From the NCBI GenBank assembly GCA_020253895.1, contig JADDKG010000269.1:1-6055 (forward strand): 6,055 nucleotides of DNA, in the 5' to 3' direction. Numbering within the stretch: position 1 is the stretch's first letter; each line of letters starts with the position of its first letter. The notes under the pieces are model-generated. The model saw only the letters and a list, made by a program, of their open reading frames with translations. It had not been told where the DNA came from and did no database searches. Source of the DNA: Rubrobacter sp. Lineage in GTDB: Bacteria > Actinomycetota > Rubrobacteria > Rubrobacterales > Rubrobacteraceae. This document shows positions 1 to 5,870 of this stretch, piece after piece. The translations under genes and the position numbers were made by a program.

Positions 1-104
1 ACAATCTTCTCCAAGGTGGGGATACGCATCGGGTTGTCTATCCCGAAGCGCTCCTGAAGCGCCGGGGCGACCTCCTGCCTGTACTTGTCCTTCAACCTAG
101 CCAT
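1..104 (-). CDS. rplE: 50S ribosomal protein L5, N-terminal 34 residues (3' end outside window)
   Basis: L5 binds 5S rRNA with L18 and L25-type partners in the central protuberance. Only the start is present: M-A-R-L-K-D-K-Y followed by [20 protein letters not shown] and PTLEKI, then the window ends two bases into the next codon. The pattern K-Y...EVAPAL...FG...NPM-x-IP-x-LEKI is the family's N-terminus. The ATG at 104 overlaps the rplX reading frame and stop by 8 nt. A GGGAAGG 6 nt upstream, inside rplX, supports this start. L5 follows L14 and L24 in the spc operon, so the order is as expected. Too short for the usual ORF threshold, but confidently identified. Confidence 0.95.
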   Translation of the reverse strand, partial: MARLKDKYRQEVAPALQERFGIDNPMRIPTLEKI

Positions 105-414
105 CAATGTCCTTCCCGGAACGCCTGGCAACCCGGACCTTCTGGCCCGACTCCGTGAACCTGTAACCGACCCGGGTGGGCTCTCCGGTGTTGGGGTCCA
201 CCAGCATGACGTTGGAGATGTGTATGGGCGCGTCGAAACGGTAGAGCCCGTCCGGGTTCTGCTGGCTGGGGCGAGCGTGGCGGGTCCGGGTGTTGACCCC
301 CTTGACCACCACCCGGTTCTCCCGGGGAAGCACCCTCTCGACCTCGCCGCGCTTGCCCTTCTCCCTGCCGGAGATCACCACCACGGTGTCACCGCGCTTG
401 ATCTTTGCAGCCAC
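97..414 (-). CDS. rplX: 50S ribosomal protein L24
   Basis: L24 is one of the two assembly-initiating 50S proteins and carries a KOW motif. The product is 105 residues from a GTG start. It begins M-A-A-K and then [20 protein letters not shown] (6-25), the KOW region. [16 protein letters not shown] (31-46), [20 protein letters not shown] (62-81) and VGYRF follow, and it ends [14 protein letters not shown]. The frame is open 20 codons further upstream, but that leader runs back into rplN and is unlike L24. The GTG at 414 lies 1 nt after the rplN TAG, with a strong SD. The last 8 nt overlap the start of rplE in another frame. The stop is TAG. The C-terminal [10 protein letters not shown] resembles actinobacterial L24. 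Confidence 0.97.
   Translation of the reverse strand: MAAKIKRGDTVVVISGREKGKRGEVERVLPRENRVVVKGVNTRTRHARPSQQNPDGLYRFDAPIHISNVMLVDPNTGEPTRVGYRFTESGQKVRVARRSGKDIDG
111..117 (-). promoter_or_regulatory. Ribosome binding site of rplE
   Basis: GGGAAGG on the minus strand lies inside the 3' coding region of rplX, 6 nt before the rplE ATG at 104. It supports the start that overlaps the rplX end by 8 nt. Confidence 0.7.
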
Positions 415-415
415 G

Positions 416-784
416 CTACAGCACCTCCGGTGCAAGCGAGATGATCCTGCTGTACCCCTTCTCCCGGAGCTCACGAGCGACCGGCCCGAAGATGCGGGTA
501 CCGCGCGGGGAGCCGTCGCTGTTTATGAGCACCGCGGCATTCTCCCCAAAGCGGATATAGGACCCGTCGTCCCGGCGGGTCTCCTTCCTGGTCCGCACCA
601 CGACGGCCCGCACCACATCGCCCTTCTTGACCGCGCCTCCCGGTGTAGCCTCCTTGACCGAGGCCACAATGACATCCCCTATCCCGGCGTTGCGACGCTT
701 GCTGCCGCCGAGTACCCGGATGCAAAGGAGGCTTCGGGCCCCGGAGTTGTCCGCAACCTTTAGCCTCGTCTCCTGCTGGATCAT
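416..784 (-). CDS. rplN: 50S ribosomal protein L14
   Basis: L14 lies at the subunit interface, contacts 16S rRNA in the 70S ribosome, and is the binding site of the silencing factor RsfS in other bacteria. The product is 122 residues. It is unmistakable: [16 protein letters not shown] (1-16), [20 protein letters not shown] (21-40), [18 protein letters not shown] (48-65), [16 protein letters not shown] (73-88), [16 protein letters not shown] (93-108) and the ending [12 protein letters not shown] one codon earlier (787) is possible but would give MMIQQ. The ATG at 784 matches the family start and has GAGGG at 7 nt. It overlaps the rpsQ stop by one base. In E. coli L14 begins the spc operon with its own promoter; no separate promoter space exists here. 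The stop is TAG. Confidence 0.98.
   Translation of the reverse strand: MIQQETRLKVADNSGARSLLCIRVLGGSKRRNAGIGDVIVASVKEATPGGAVKKGDVVRAVVVRTRKETRRDDGSYIRFGENAAVLINSDGSPRGTRIFGPVARELREKGYSRIISLAPEVL
422..428 (-). promoter_or_regulatory. Ribosome binding site of rplX
   Basis: GGAGGTG on the minus strand is an excellent match to the anti-SD. It lies 7 nt before the GTG start at 414 and is encoded by the Pro-Glu-Val codons at the end of L14. It fixes the L24 start at the GTG. Confidence 0.85.
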
Positions 785-1200
785 CACTCAGCCCTCGATA
801 TGATGCTCGCCAGCCGCCACCGCTTCCTCCTGGACAGCGGCCGGGTCTCTATGATCCTCACGGTGTCGCCGACGCGGGCCTCGTTGCGCTCGTCGTGCAC
901 CAAAAATTTCTTGGAGCGCCGGATGCGCTTCTTGTACATCGGGTGCTCCTTGAGCGTCTCCACCGAGACGGTGACGGTCTTGTCGGCCGCGTCGGAGACG
1001 ACAAGGCCGACGCGCTCCTTCCGCCTACCACGCCCGGTATCCTTCTGGATCTGGCCGACGTCGCGGTCGAAGGCCGGGCCCCGTCGGGCCGCTTCTCCGA
1101 GATCTCCTGCGACCTCGCTCTCCGGAAGATCCTCGGCATCGGCGAACGCTCCGGCCCGCTCCTCCGGCTCCGTGTTCCTGTTACGCTCTTCCTCGCTCAC
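784..1200 (-). CDS. rpsQ: 30S ribosomal protein S17 with long acidic N-terminal extension
   Basis: S17 is a primary 16S rRNA-binding protein of OB-fold type. The product is 138 residues, against about 85 in E. coli. The conserved core starts near residue 57: [67 protein letters not shown]. Residues 1-56 precede it and are rich in Glu and Asp (15 acidic residues in the first 49). No Met lies between residue 1 and the core, the frame is open throughout, and the GTG at 1200 has AGGAG 9 nt upstream and lies 3 nt after rpmC, so the extension is probably translated. Mycobacterial S17 also has an N-terminal extension, but an Ala/Lys-rich one. The TGA stop overlaps the rplN ATG by one base. Confidence 0.95.
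   Translation of the reverse strand: MSEEERNRNTEPEERAGAFADAEDLPESEVAGDLGEAARRGPAFDRDVGQIQKDTGRGRRKERVGLVVSDAADKTVTVSVETLKEHPMYKKRIRRSKKFLVHDERNEARVGDTVRIIETRPLSRRKRWRLASIISRAE
792..796 (-). promoter_or_regulatory. Ribosome binding site of rplN
   Basis: GAGGG on the minus strand, inside the last codons of rpsQ, lies 7 nt before the ATG at 784 but only 4 nt before the GTG at 787. This favours the canonical MIQQE start. Confidence 0.7.
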
Positions 1201-1203
1201 CTG

Positions 1204-1407
1204 CTACTTCTCCTGCCTCTTCTGGTTCAGAACCGTCAGGAGCCGCGCGATGTTCCTGCGCACCTCCCTGAGCTGTCCGGTGTTCTCAAGCTGCCCGGTA
1301 GCATGCTGGAAGCGGAGGTTGAACAGCTCCCGCCGCGTCTCGGCGAGCCTGCGCTCCAGCTCTTCCACGTCCAGATCCCTGAGCTCACCGGTCTTGAGCC
1401 TGGCCAT
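1204..1407 (-). CDS. rpmC: 50S ribosomal protein L29
   Basis: L29 is a small, two-helix 50S protein beside L23 at the tunnel exit. The product is 67 residues: it begins [20 protein letters not shown], has the family centre [20 protein letters not shown] (27-46) and ends with [21 protein letters not shown]. The whole is heptad-like and helical. The start at 1407 shares one base with the rplP stop. The same reading frame stays open far upstream through rplP and rpsC, but that extension is a shadow: the family begins at the M of [10 protein letters not shown], and GGGGAGG sits 9 nt before it. The stop is TAG, 3 nt before rpsQ. The ATGQLEN...LREVRR...IARLLTV pattern resembles actinobacterial L29. 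Confidence 0.97.
   Translation of the reverse strand: MARLKTGELRDLDVEELERRLAETRRELFNLRFQHATGQLENTGQLREVRRNIARLLTVLNQKRQEK
1210..1214 (-). promoter_or_regulatory. Ribosome binding site of rpsQ
   Basis: AGGAG on the minus strand, within the last codons of rpmC, lies 9 nt before the GTG at 1200. It is the main evidence that the extended form of S17 is what is translated. Confidence 0.65.
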
Positions 1408-1823
1408 CAGCCACCACCTCCCCGCACCAGAAAGCGGGTCTTTATGGGCAGCTTCTGGGCGGCGAGCCGCATGGCCTCGCGGGCCAGCTCCTCGCCCACC
1501 CCGCTCATCTCGAACATGACCCGCCCGGGCTTGACCACCGCCACATACTCTTCCGGGCTGCCCTTGCCGCCGCCCATGCGGGTCTCGGCCGGCTTCCTGG
1601 TCACCGGCTTGTGGGGGAAGATGTTGATCCACACCTTCCCTCCACGCCGGATCTTGCGGGTCATGGCGATACGGGCGGCCTCTATCTGGCGGTTGGTGAT
1701 CCAGGCCGGCTCCAGCGCCTGCAGCCCGTACTCGCCGAACTGCACCTCCGTACCGCCCTTTGCCCGGCCCTTCATCCGGCCCCGCTGGGGCTTGCGCCAC
1801 TTGAGCTTTCTTGGCACCAGCAT
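1407..1823 (-). CDS. rplP: 50S ribosomal protein L16
   Basis: L16 lies close to the A-site tRNA elbow and helps shape the 50S functional core. The product is 138 residues, standard length. Markers are [19 protein letters not shown] (1-19), [20 protein letters not shown] (29-48), [20 protein letters not shown] (49-68), [20 protein letters not shown] (69-88) and VKPGRVMFE. Arg82 in ETRMG aligns with the E. coli Arg81 that is hydroxylated in that organism. The start is an ATG 3 nt after the rpsC TAA, with GAGGAG 9 nt upstream. The C-terminal R-G-G-G-G is encoded by GG-rich codons that form the SD for rpmC. The TGA stop overlaps the rpmC ATG by one base (TGATG), a classic coupling arrangement. 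Confidence 0.98.
   Translation of the reverse strand: MLVPRKLKWRKPQRGRMKGRAKGGTEVQFGEYGLQALEPAWITNRQIEAARIAMTRKIRRGGKVWINIFPHKPVTRKPAETRMGGGKGSPEEYVAVVKPGRVMFEMSGVGEELAREAMRLAAQKLPIKTRFLVRGGGG
1417..1423 (-). promoter_or_regulatory. Ribosome binding site of rpmC
   Basis: GGGGAGG on the minus strand is encoded in the C-terminal Gly codons of rplP and lies 9 nt before the rpmC ATG at 1407. It decides the L29 start within a much longer open frame. Confidence 0.8.
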
Positions 1824-1826
1824 CTC

Positions 1827-2483
1827 TTACTTCTCCTCGTCGGTGTGGATGCCGTGGTTGATCCAGACCTTCACCCCGATCTGGCCCATCTGGGTGTTGG
1901 CCTCCTTGAAGCCGTAATCTATGTCCGCATCGAGGGTCTGTAGCGGCACCTTGCCCTCGAAGACGGTCTCCGAGCGACTCATCTCGATCCCGCCGAGCCT
2001 GCCGGAGCACTGGATCCTGGCTCCCACGGCCCCGCTGCGCATGGCGCTGGTAAGCGCCCGCTTCATCGTCCGGCGGAAGGCCGCCCGGCCCTCGAGCTGC
2101 TCGGCGATGGACTCGGCCACCAGCTTGGCGTTGAGCTCGGGCCGCGAGACCTCCCGCACGTTGACCTGCACCTTCTTGTTGGTGAGCCGCTCCAGATCCC
2201 TCCGCAGAGCATCCACCTCGCTGCCGCCCTTCCCGATGACGATGCCAGGACGGGCGGTGTGGATGTCCACCACCACCTCGCCCTGCTCGGCGGCCTTCTT
2301 TATCTCGATCTCGGCTATCCCGGCCCGGGCGAGCTTCTTCTCGATGTGCTCCCGGATCTTGAGGTCCTCACCCAAGAGCTCGGCGAAGTCCCTGTCCGAG
2401 TACCACTGGCTCTTGAAGTCGACCTTCTCGCCCTTGCGCCTGACGCCGAGCCTGAAGCCCTCCGGGTGTACCTTCTGACCCAT
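1827..2483 (-). CDS. rpsC: 30S ribosomal protein S3
   Basis: S3 sits at the mRNA entry channel of the 30S subunit and, with S4 and S5, contributes helicase activity. The product is 218 residues. The N-terminal [13 protein letters not shown] is the textbook S3 start. The KH domain loop is [14 protein letters not shown] (81-94). The basic helicase segment [14 protein letters not shown] (136-149) keeps the two Arg and the Lys implicated in E. coli. [11 protein letters not shown] (160-170) and [13 protein letters not shown] (179-191) follow. It ends soon after VKVWINHG, with no long C-terminal tail such as many actinobacterial S3 proteins carry. The final D-E-E-K codons provide a GAGGAG SD for rplP. 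This is the only gene in the window with a TAA stop. Confidence 0.98.
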   Translation of the reverse strand: MGQKVHPEGFRLGVRRKGEKVDFKSQWYSDRDFAELLGEDLKIREHIEKKLARAGIAEIEIKKAAEQGEVVVDIHTARPGIVIGKGGSEVDALRRDLERLTNKKVQVNVREVSRPELNAKLVAESIAEQLEGRAAFRRTMKRALTSAMRSGAVGARIQCSGRLGGIEMSRSETVFEGKVPLQTLDADIDYGFKEANTQMGQIGVKVWINHGIHTDEEK

Positions 2484-2486
2484 CTG

Positions 2487-2870
2487 CTACTCCTCTTCCT
2501 CCTCGTCTCCGGGTGTGTCCAGCGGGCCGCCGACGGCGACCCCTTCCGGAGCGCCGAGCCGCAGGGTGATGTGGCTGGTGCGCTTGCGGATCATCGTCGC
2601 CCGTCCCAGAGCCCGGGGACGGTAGCGCTTTATGGTCGGCCCCTCGTCCACCCGGACCTCCTCCACGAACAGCAGCTCGGGGTCTGCGTCGTGGTTGTTC
2701 TCCGCGTTGGCAGCCGCGCTCTTGAGCACGTCGCCCAGGATCCTAGCGGCCCGCTTGTTGGTGAACCGCAGGATGGAGGCGGCTTCCGGGTAGCTCTTGC
2801 CCCGGATCTGATCTGCGACGAGGCGCGCCTTGCGTGGTGAGATCCTGACGTACTTCGCCACTGCCCTCAT
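2487..2870 (-). CDS. rplV: 50S ribosomal protein L22 with acidic C-terminal tail
   Basis: L22 spans all domains of 23S rRNA and contributes a beta-hairpin to the exit tunnel. The product is 127 residues, somewhat longer than the roughly 110 of E. coli L22. The core shows [20 protein letters not shown] (5-24), [10 protein letters not shown] (51-60) and the hairpin [15 protein letters not shown] (77-91), followed by KRTSHITL (96-103). After residue 106 comes a Gly/Pro/Asp-rich tail ending in D-E-E-E-E-E, which is not part of the conserved fold. The ATG at 2870 gives the expected [11 protein letters not shown] start. It lies 3 nt after the rpsS TAG, with GAGGAGG 9 nt upstream. The final GAG codons also form the SD for rpsC. 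The stop is TAG. Confidence 0.97.
   Translation of the reverse strand: MRAVAKYVRISPRKARLVADQIRGKSYPEAASILRFTNKRAARILGDVLKSAAANAENNHDADPELLFVEEVRVDEGPTIKRYRPRALGRATMIRKRTSHITLRLGAPEGVAVGGPLDTPGDEEEEE
2490..2495 (-). promoter_or_regulatory. Ribosome binding site of rpsC inside the poly-Glu codons of rplV
   Basis: GAGGAG on the minus strand is the last two Glu codons of L22. It lies 6 nt before the rpsC ATG at 2483, with the rplV TAG in between. One stretch therefore encodes protein and recruits ribosomes. Confidence 0.8.
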
Positions 2871-2873
2871 CGC

Positions 2874-3155
2874 CTAACGCCTCCTCGCGGTGCGGTCGTC
2901 CTTCTTGTGCGACCTGAAGGTGCGGGTCGGCGCGAACTCCCCGAGCCGGTGGCCCACCATGCTCTCGGTGATGTACACCGGCACGTGCTTGCGCCCGTCG
3001 TGCACCGCGATGGTGTGGCCCACCATCTCGGGGTATATCACGCTGGCCCGGCTCCAGGTCTTGATCATCCGCTTCTCGTTCTTCTCGTTCATCTCGAGGA
3101 TGCGCCGCATGAGCTTCTCCTCGACGAACGGCTCCTTCTTCGAGGAACGCGTCAC
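2874..3155 (-). CDS. rpsS: 30S ribosomal protein S19
   Basis: S19 lies in the 30S head, next to S13 and the A-site finger of the large subunit. The product is 93 residues, the usual size. Markers are [13 protein letters not shown] near the start, [20 protein letters not shown] (32-51), [18 protein letters not shown] (52-69) and [13 protein letters not shown] (71-83). E at residue 8 replaces the more common G of the KKGPFV motif. Translation starts at a GTG that directly abuts the rplB TAG and is preceded at 6 nt by a near-perfect AGGAGG. No ATG upstream of residue 16 exists in frame. The C-terminal A-R-R-R is encoded with two AGG codons that form the SD for rplV. The stop is TAG. Confidence 0.98.
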   Translation of the reverse strand: MTRSSKKEPFVEEKLMRRILEMNEKNEKRMIKTWSRASVIYPEMVGHTIAVHDGRKHVPVYITESMVGHRLGEFAPTRTFRSHKKDDRTARRR

Positions 3156-3995
3156 CTAGCGCCTCCTTCCCTTCTTGCGCCGGGCCACGATCATGGCGTC
3201 GGAGCGCTTGCGCTTCTTCCGGGTGGGCTTGCCCAAGGTGATCTTCCCCCACGGCGTCACCGGCGCCCGACCCGGTGTGCTCTTGCCCTCGCCTCCGCCG
3301 TGCGGGTGGTCCACCGGGTTCATGACCGTCCCGCGCACCGTGGGCCTGACGCCCAGGTGGCGCTTCCTGCCGGCCTTGCCCCAGCGCACGTTCTGGTGCG
3401 ACTGGTTGCCGACGACCCCGACGGTTGCCCGGCACTCGGCCCTCACCCGCCGCCGCTCGCCGGAGGGCAGCCGCAGGGTTACGAGGTTCCCCTCGCGGGC
3501 GATGATCTGGGCGCTGGTACCGGCGCTGCGGGCCAGTTGCGCTCCCCTGCCCGGCTCCAGCTCAACAGCGTGCACCGTGGTGCCCACCGGGATGTTGGCC
3601 AGCGGGAGGGCGTTGCCCACGTCCACCTCGGCCTCCGGCCCACTCATCACCACCGAGCCGACGGTCAGGTTGCGCGGCGCCAAAATATAGCGCTTCTCGC
3701 CGTCGTGGTAGTGCAGCAGGGCTATGTTGGCCGAGCGGTTCGGGTCGTACTCTATGGCCGCAACGGTCGCCGGAACCCCGTCCTTATCCCGCTTGAAGTC
3801 TATGATCCTGTAGCGCCGCTTGTGGCCACCGCCCTTGTGGCGGGTCGTGATCCGGCCGTGCACGTTCCGCCCGCCGGTCTTGTGCAACTTGGCGAGCAGG
3901 CTCTTCTCCGGCTCCTCCTTGGTGACCGAGTCGCGGGTCAGGACCGAGGAGTTCCTGCGACCAGGACTCGTCGGCTTGTAACGTCTGACTGGCAT
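3156..3995 (-). CDS. rplB: 50S ribosomal protein L2
   Basis: L2 is a large, highly conserved 23S rRNA-binding protein needed for subunit association and for peptidyl transferase centre assembly. At 279 residues it is full length. It starts with the family opening [15 protein letters not shown] (4-18). It then has [20 protein letters not shown] (38-57), [17 protein letters not shown] (80-96) and ILAP (104-107). Near the end is the invariant [12 protein letters not shown] (226-237), whose His230 should correspond to the functionally important E. coli His229. The tail RRKKGRRR is basic. Its AGG AGG codons supply the SD for rpsS, which begins immediately after the TAG stop (0-nt gap). The gene's own RBS is poor: GAGG abuts the ATG directly, and a stronger GAGGGG run lies 12 nt away. 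Confidence 0.99.
   Translation of the reverse strand: MPVRRYKPTSPGRRNSSVLTRDSVTKEEPEKSLLAKLHKTGGRNVHGRITTRHKGGGHKRRYRIIDFKRDKDGVPATVAAIEYDPNRSANIALLHYHDGEKRYILAPRNLTVGSVVMSGPEAEVDVGNALPLANIPVGTTVHAVELEPGRGAQLARSAGTSAQIIAREGNLVTLRLPSGERRRVRAECRATVGVVGNQSHQNVRWGKAGRKRHLGVRPTVRGTVMNPVDHPHGGGEGKSTPGRAPVTPWGKITLGKPTRKKRKRSDAMIVARRKKGRRR
3162..3167 (-). promoter_or_regulatory. Ribosome binding site of rpsS
   Basis: AGGAGG on the minus strand, formed by two Arg codons at the end of rplB, lies 6 nt before the GTG start at 3155. It supports the GTG start for S19. Confidence 0.85.
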
Positions 3996-4001
3996 CCTCT
4001 T

Positions 4002-4289
4002 CTAGACCCCCTCGAACAGCTCGATCCTGTCGCCCTCGGCCAGTTTCACCACGGCCTTCTTCCAGGTCGAGGTGCGGCCGCGGGTGAAGCCCTGACGCTT
4101 GGGCTTGCTCTTGACGTTTACCGTGTTGACCTTCTTTACCTTCACGTCGAAGGCCTCCTCGACGGCCTTCTTGATCTGGTTCTTGTTCGCCCGCCGGTCT
4201 ACCTCGAAGGTGTACTGCCCCTCGTTCTCTATGAGGTTGTAGCTCTTCTCCGAGATGACCGGCCGGATTATGATCTGATGCGGGTCCAT
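4002..4289 (-). CDS. rplW: 50S ribosomal protein L23
   Basis: L23 sits at the exit of the polypeptide tunnel and, in bacteria, is the docking point for trigger factor and the signal recognition particle. The product is 95 residues, matching the family. It opens with [17 protein letters not shown] (1-17), the classic L23 N-terminus. It continues with [19 protein letters not shown] (26-44) and [15 protein letters not shown] (51-65), and ends in a basic and then acidic tail. An in-frame GTG 12 codons earlier would add a Pro/Arg-rich leader inside rplD with no family counterpart. The ATG at 4289 is preferred because it starts 1 nt after the rplD TGA with a strong SD. The stop is TAG. The last codons, GAG GGG GTC, make a purine-rich run 12 nt before rplB. 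Confidence 0.97.
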   Translation of the reverse strand: MDPHQIIIRPVISEKSYNLIENEGQYTFEVDRRANKNQIKKAVEEAFDVKVKKVNTVNVKSKPKRQGFTRGRTSTWKKAVVKLAEGDRIELFEGV

Positions 4290-4290
4290 C

Positions 4291-4926
4291 TCAGCCCTCC
4301 TCCCGGTTGGCGGTGAGCCTGCCATAGGCCGCGCGGGAGAAGATGACCTCCCGGGCCCGCAGCAGCTCGTAGACCCCGTAACCGCGCGGCTCTACCACGG
4401 TGACCTCGGGCAGGTTCCTGAAGGAGAGGGCCGCCTCGCGCTCCTCGGCGGTGAGGACCAGCAGAACGGGTCCCTCCACCCCCATCTGCCCGAGCAGCTC
4501 CTTCGCCCTCTTGGTGGAGGGCCGTTCGAAGTCGAGGGCGTCGAGCACGTAGAGCATCCCCTCGGCGGCCTTGGCGGAGAGCGCCCCGTCGAAGGCCGCC
4601 CGAGCCTCCTTGCGGTTTATCTTTTTACCGTAGCGGGGCCCCTTGGGCTTCGGACCGCCCCAGGTGCCGCCGCCGTAGCGGATCGGCGACTTTATATCTC
4701 CCGCCCGGGCCCGGCCGGTGCCCTTCTGCCGGTACAGCTTGGCCCCCGAGCCGGCCACCTCGCTGCGCCCCCGGGTGGAGGCGGTCCAGCGCCTTCGGGC
4801 CTCAAGCTCGGCGACCACGGCCCGGTGTATGACATGCTCCTTGGGCTCCGTCTCGAAACGGGGCCCCTTGAGCTCCATCTCGGACCTCCGGCCGGTGCGG
4901 GCATCGAAAACCTGCGCCTGAGCCAT
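4291..4926 (-). CDS. rplD: 50S ribosomal protein L4
   Basis: L4 binds 23S rRNA and lines the nascent-peptide exit tunnel; in E. coli it also represses its own operon. From the ATG at 4926 the product is 211 residues, close to family length. The tunnel loop is plain: [20 protein letters not shown] (56-75), then [12 protein letters not shown] (76-87). These are the residues around which macrolide-resistance changes cluster in other bacteria. The C-terminal half shows [19 protein letters not shown] (127-145) and [20 protein letters not shown], both typical. The start is uncertain. An in-frame GTG at 4935 adds three residues (M-S-R) and overlaps rplC by 8 nt, with GGAAGG 3 nt upstream. The ATG has GGTGAG 4 nt upstream and lies 1 nt beyond the rplC stop. 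I prefer the ATG because the product then begins MAQ-x-x-VFD. Confidence 0.95.
   Translation of the reverse strand: MAQAQVFDARTGRRSEMELKGPRFETEPKEHVIHRAVVAELEARRRWTASTRGRSEVAGSGAKLYRQKGTGRARAGDIKSPIRYGGGTWGGPKPKGPRYGKKINRKEARAAFDGALSAKAAEGMLYVLDALDFERPSTKRAKELLGQMGVEGPVLLVLTAEEREAALSFRNLPEVTVVEPRGYGVYELLRAREVIFSRAAYGRLTANREEG
4295..4301 (-). promoter_or_regulatory. Ribosome binding site of rplW
   Basis: GGGAGGG on the minus strand lies inside the final codons of rplD, 5 nt before the ATG at 4289. It fixes the L23 start at MDPHQ rather than at the upstream in-frame GTG. Confidence 0.8.
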
Positions 4927-4927
4927 C

Positions 4928-5545
4928 CTACTCACCCGCCTTCCGGACCTTCACGATGGCGTTCCTGCCGCCGGGCACCCCGCCGCGTACCCAGAGCTCG
5001 TTCCTCTCCGGGTCCACCCGGACAACCTCCAGGTTCCGCACGGTCACGGAGCGGTCGCCCATGTGCCCCGGCATCCGCTGGCCCTTAAAGATCCTCGAGG
5101 GATCCGCCGAGGCCCCCACAGAGCCGGGCTGCCGGATGTTGTGGGAGCCGTGGGTGACCGGCCCCCGCCCGAAGCCGTGGCGCTTGATGGTACCCTGAAA
5201 ACCCCGGCCCTTGGAACGGGCGCTCACGTGCACCCGGTCGCCCGGCGCGAAGGCGTCGGCCCCGATGGTCTGTCCCACCTCCCCGCTCACCCCGCGCAGC
5301 TCACGCAGGTAGCGGCGTGGCGGGGTGTCCAGCCTGGCAAAGATCCCGGCGTGCGGGCGGTTCACCCGGCCGGACTTCACCGCGCCAAAGCCTACCTGCA
5401 CCGCCTCGTAGCCGTCCCTCTCGGGCGTCCTGACGGCGGTGATGATGTTCGGCTCCACCTCCAGTACCGTGACGCCGACCACCCGCCCGTCTTCCTGGAA
5501 CGCCTGGGTCATATACTTTTTCCGAGCGAATACTGCCGTTGCCAT
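4928..5545 (-). CDS. rplC: 50S ribosomal protein L3
   Basis: L3 binds 23S rRNA early in assembly, and an extended loop reaches toward the peptidyl transferase centre. The product is 205 residues, normal for bacterial L3. The identifying block is the central loop: [18 protein letters not shown] (111-128), then the [14 protein letters not shown] segment (131-144) and [13 protein letters not shown] (151-163). It is followed by [16 protein letters not shown] (167-182). The site of the E. coli PrmB-methylated Gln150 appears to be Ala here, so that modification is not expected. The N-terminus reads [11 protein letters not shown], whereas the family usually has a G-x-K-x-G-M-T-x-x-F pattern; see findings. 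A GAGGG overlapping the rpsJ stop lies only 2 nt before the ATG, an unusually short spacing. The stop is TAG. Confidence 0.97.
   Translation of the reverse strand: MATAVFARKKYMTQAFQEDGRVVGVTVLEVEPNIITAVRTPERDGYEAVQVGFGAVKSGRVNRPHAGIFARLDTPPRRYLRELRGVSGEVGQTIGADAFAPGDRVHVSARSKGRGFQGTIKRHGFGRGPVTHGSHNIRQPGSVGASADPSRIFKGQRMPGHMGDRSVTVRNLEVVRVDPERNELWVRGGVPGGRNAIVKVRKAGE
4931..4944 (-). promoter_or_regulatory. Ambiguous ribosome binding region for rplD
   Basis: Read on the minus strand, this stretch at the end of rplC holds GGAAGG (4944-4939) and then GGTGAG (4936-4931). GGAAGG lies 3 nt before a possible GTG start at 4935 and 12 nt before the ATG at 4926; neither spacing is ideal. GGTGAG lies 4 nt before the ATG. 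Both match parts of the anti-Shine-Dalgarno, so sequence alone does not settle the L4 start. Confidence 0.45.
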
Positions 5546-5551
5546 AGCCCT

Positions 5552-5863
5552 CTAAGTAGCCTTTATCTCTATGTTCACCCCAGCCGGCAGATCCAACCGC
5601 TGCAGCGAGTCGACCGTCCGCGGCGTGGGCTGCTGGATGTCTATCAGCCGCTTGTGCGTGTTGAGCTGGAAGTGCTCCCGGGAGTCCTTGTCCTTGAAGG
5701 GTCCCCGGATGACCGTGTAGCGGCTGCGCTTGGTGGGGAGCGGAACGGGGCCGAAGACAAAGGCCCCGGTCCGCTCCGCCGTCTCCACGATGGAGCGCGC
5801 AGTCTTGTCTATGACCTCGTGGTCATAGGCCTTGAGCTTGATCCTTATCTTCGATACGGCCAT
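5552..5863 (-). CDS. rpsJ: 30S ribosomal protein S10
   Basis: S10 is a protein of the 30S head. In many bacteria it also serves as NusE, the partner of NusB/NusG in transcription antitermination. The 103-residue product has the usual family length. It opens with [15 protein letters not shown] (residues 5-19), continues with [18 protein letters not shown] (38-55) and the loop motif [16 protein letters not shown] (61-76), and ends [12 protein letters not shown]. All of these are S10 hallmarks. The ATG at 5863 is the only sensible start: the family normally begins a few residues before KIRIKL. No good Shine-Dalgarno is visible in the 7-nt gap after tuf or just upstream, so initiation probably depends on coupling to tuf termination. 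There is no space for an S10-operon leader of the E. coli type. Confidence 0.98.
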   Translation of the reverse strand: MAVSKIRIKLKAYDHEVIDKTARSIVETAERTGAFVFGPVPLPTKRSRYTVIRGPFKDKDSREHFQLNTHKRLIDIQQPTPRTVDSLQRLDLPAGVNIEIKAT

Positions 5864-5870
5864 GATCCAG

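Noticed and set aside
415..474. N-terminal extension of L24 from an upstream ATG.
   Set aside because: The added 20 residues come from rplN read in a different frame and have no L24 counterpart. The GTG at 414 has a strong SD at proper spacing.
895..1917. Plus-strand open frame (340 codons) opposite rpsQ, rpmC, rplP and the end of rpsC.
   Set aside because: It crosses four certain genes in antisense, has shadow-like composition and resembles no family; stop-free antisense frames are common at this GC content.
1408..2010. Upstream extension of the L29 frame through rplP and into rpsC.
   Set aside because: The family start [10 protein letters not shown] and its SD sit at 1407. The upstream part is a frame-shifted reading of L16 and S3.
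2743..3435. Minus-strand open frame (230 codons) spanning parts of rplB, rpsS and rplV in another frame.
   Set aside because: It overlaps certain genes, encodes a Gly/Arg/His-rich low-complexity product and has no family resemblance.
3996..4001. Possible terminator or promoter between rplW and rplB, or at other junctions.
   Set aside because: Gaps are 0-7 nt, with no GC-rich hairpin followed by a T run and no room for -35/-10 elements outside coding sequence.
2907..4316. Long plus-strand open frame (469 codons) opposite rplW, rplB and rpsS.
   Set aside because: It is the antisense of three certain ribosomal genes. Its product is a low-complexity Pro/Leu/His/Arg mix with no recognisable domain, as expected when GC-rich codons are read on the other strand.
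4290..4325. N-terminal extension of L23 by 12 residues.
   Set aside because: The upstream GTG lies in rplD and lacks a family match; the ATG at 4289 has GGGAGGG 5 nt upstream and gives the standard L23 start.
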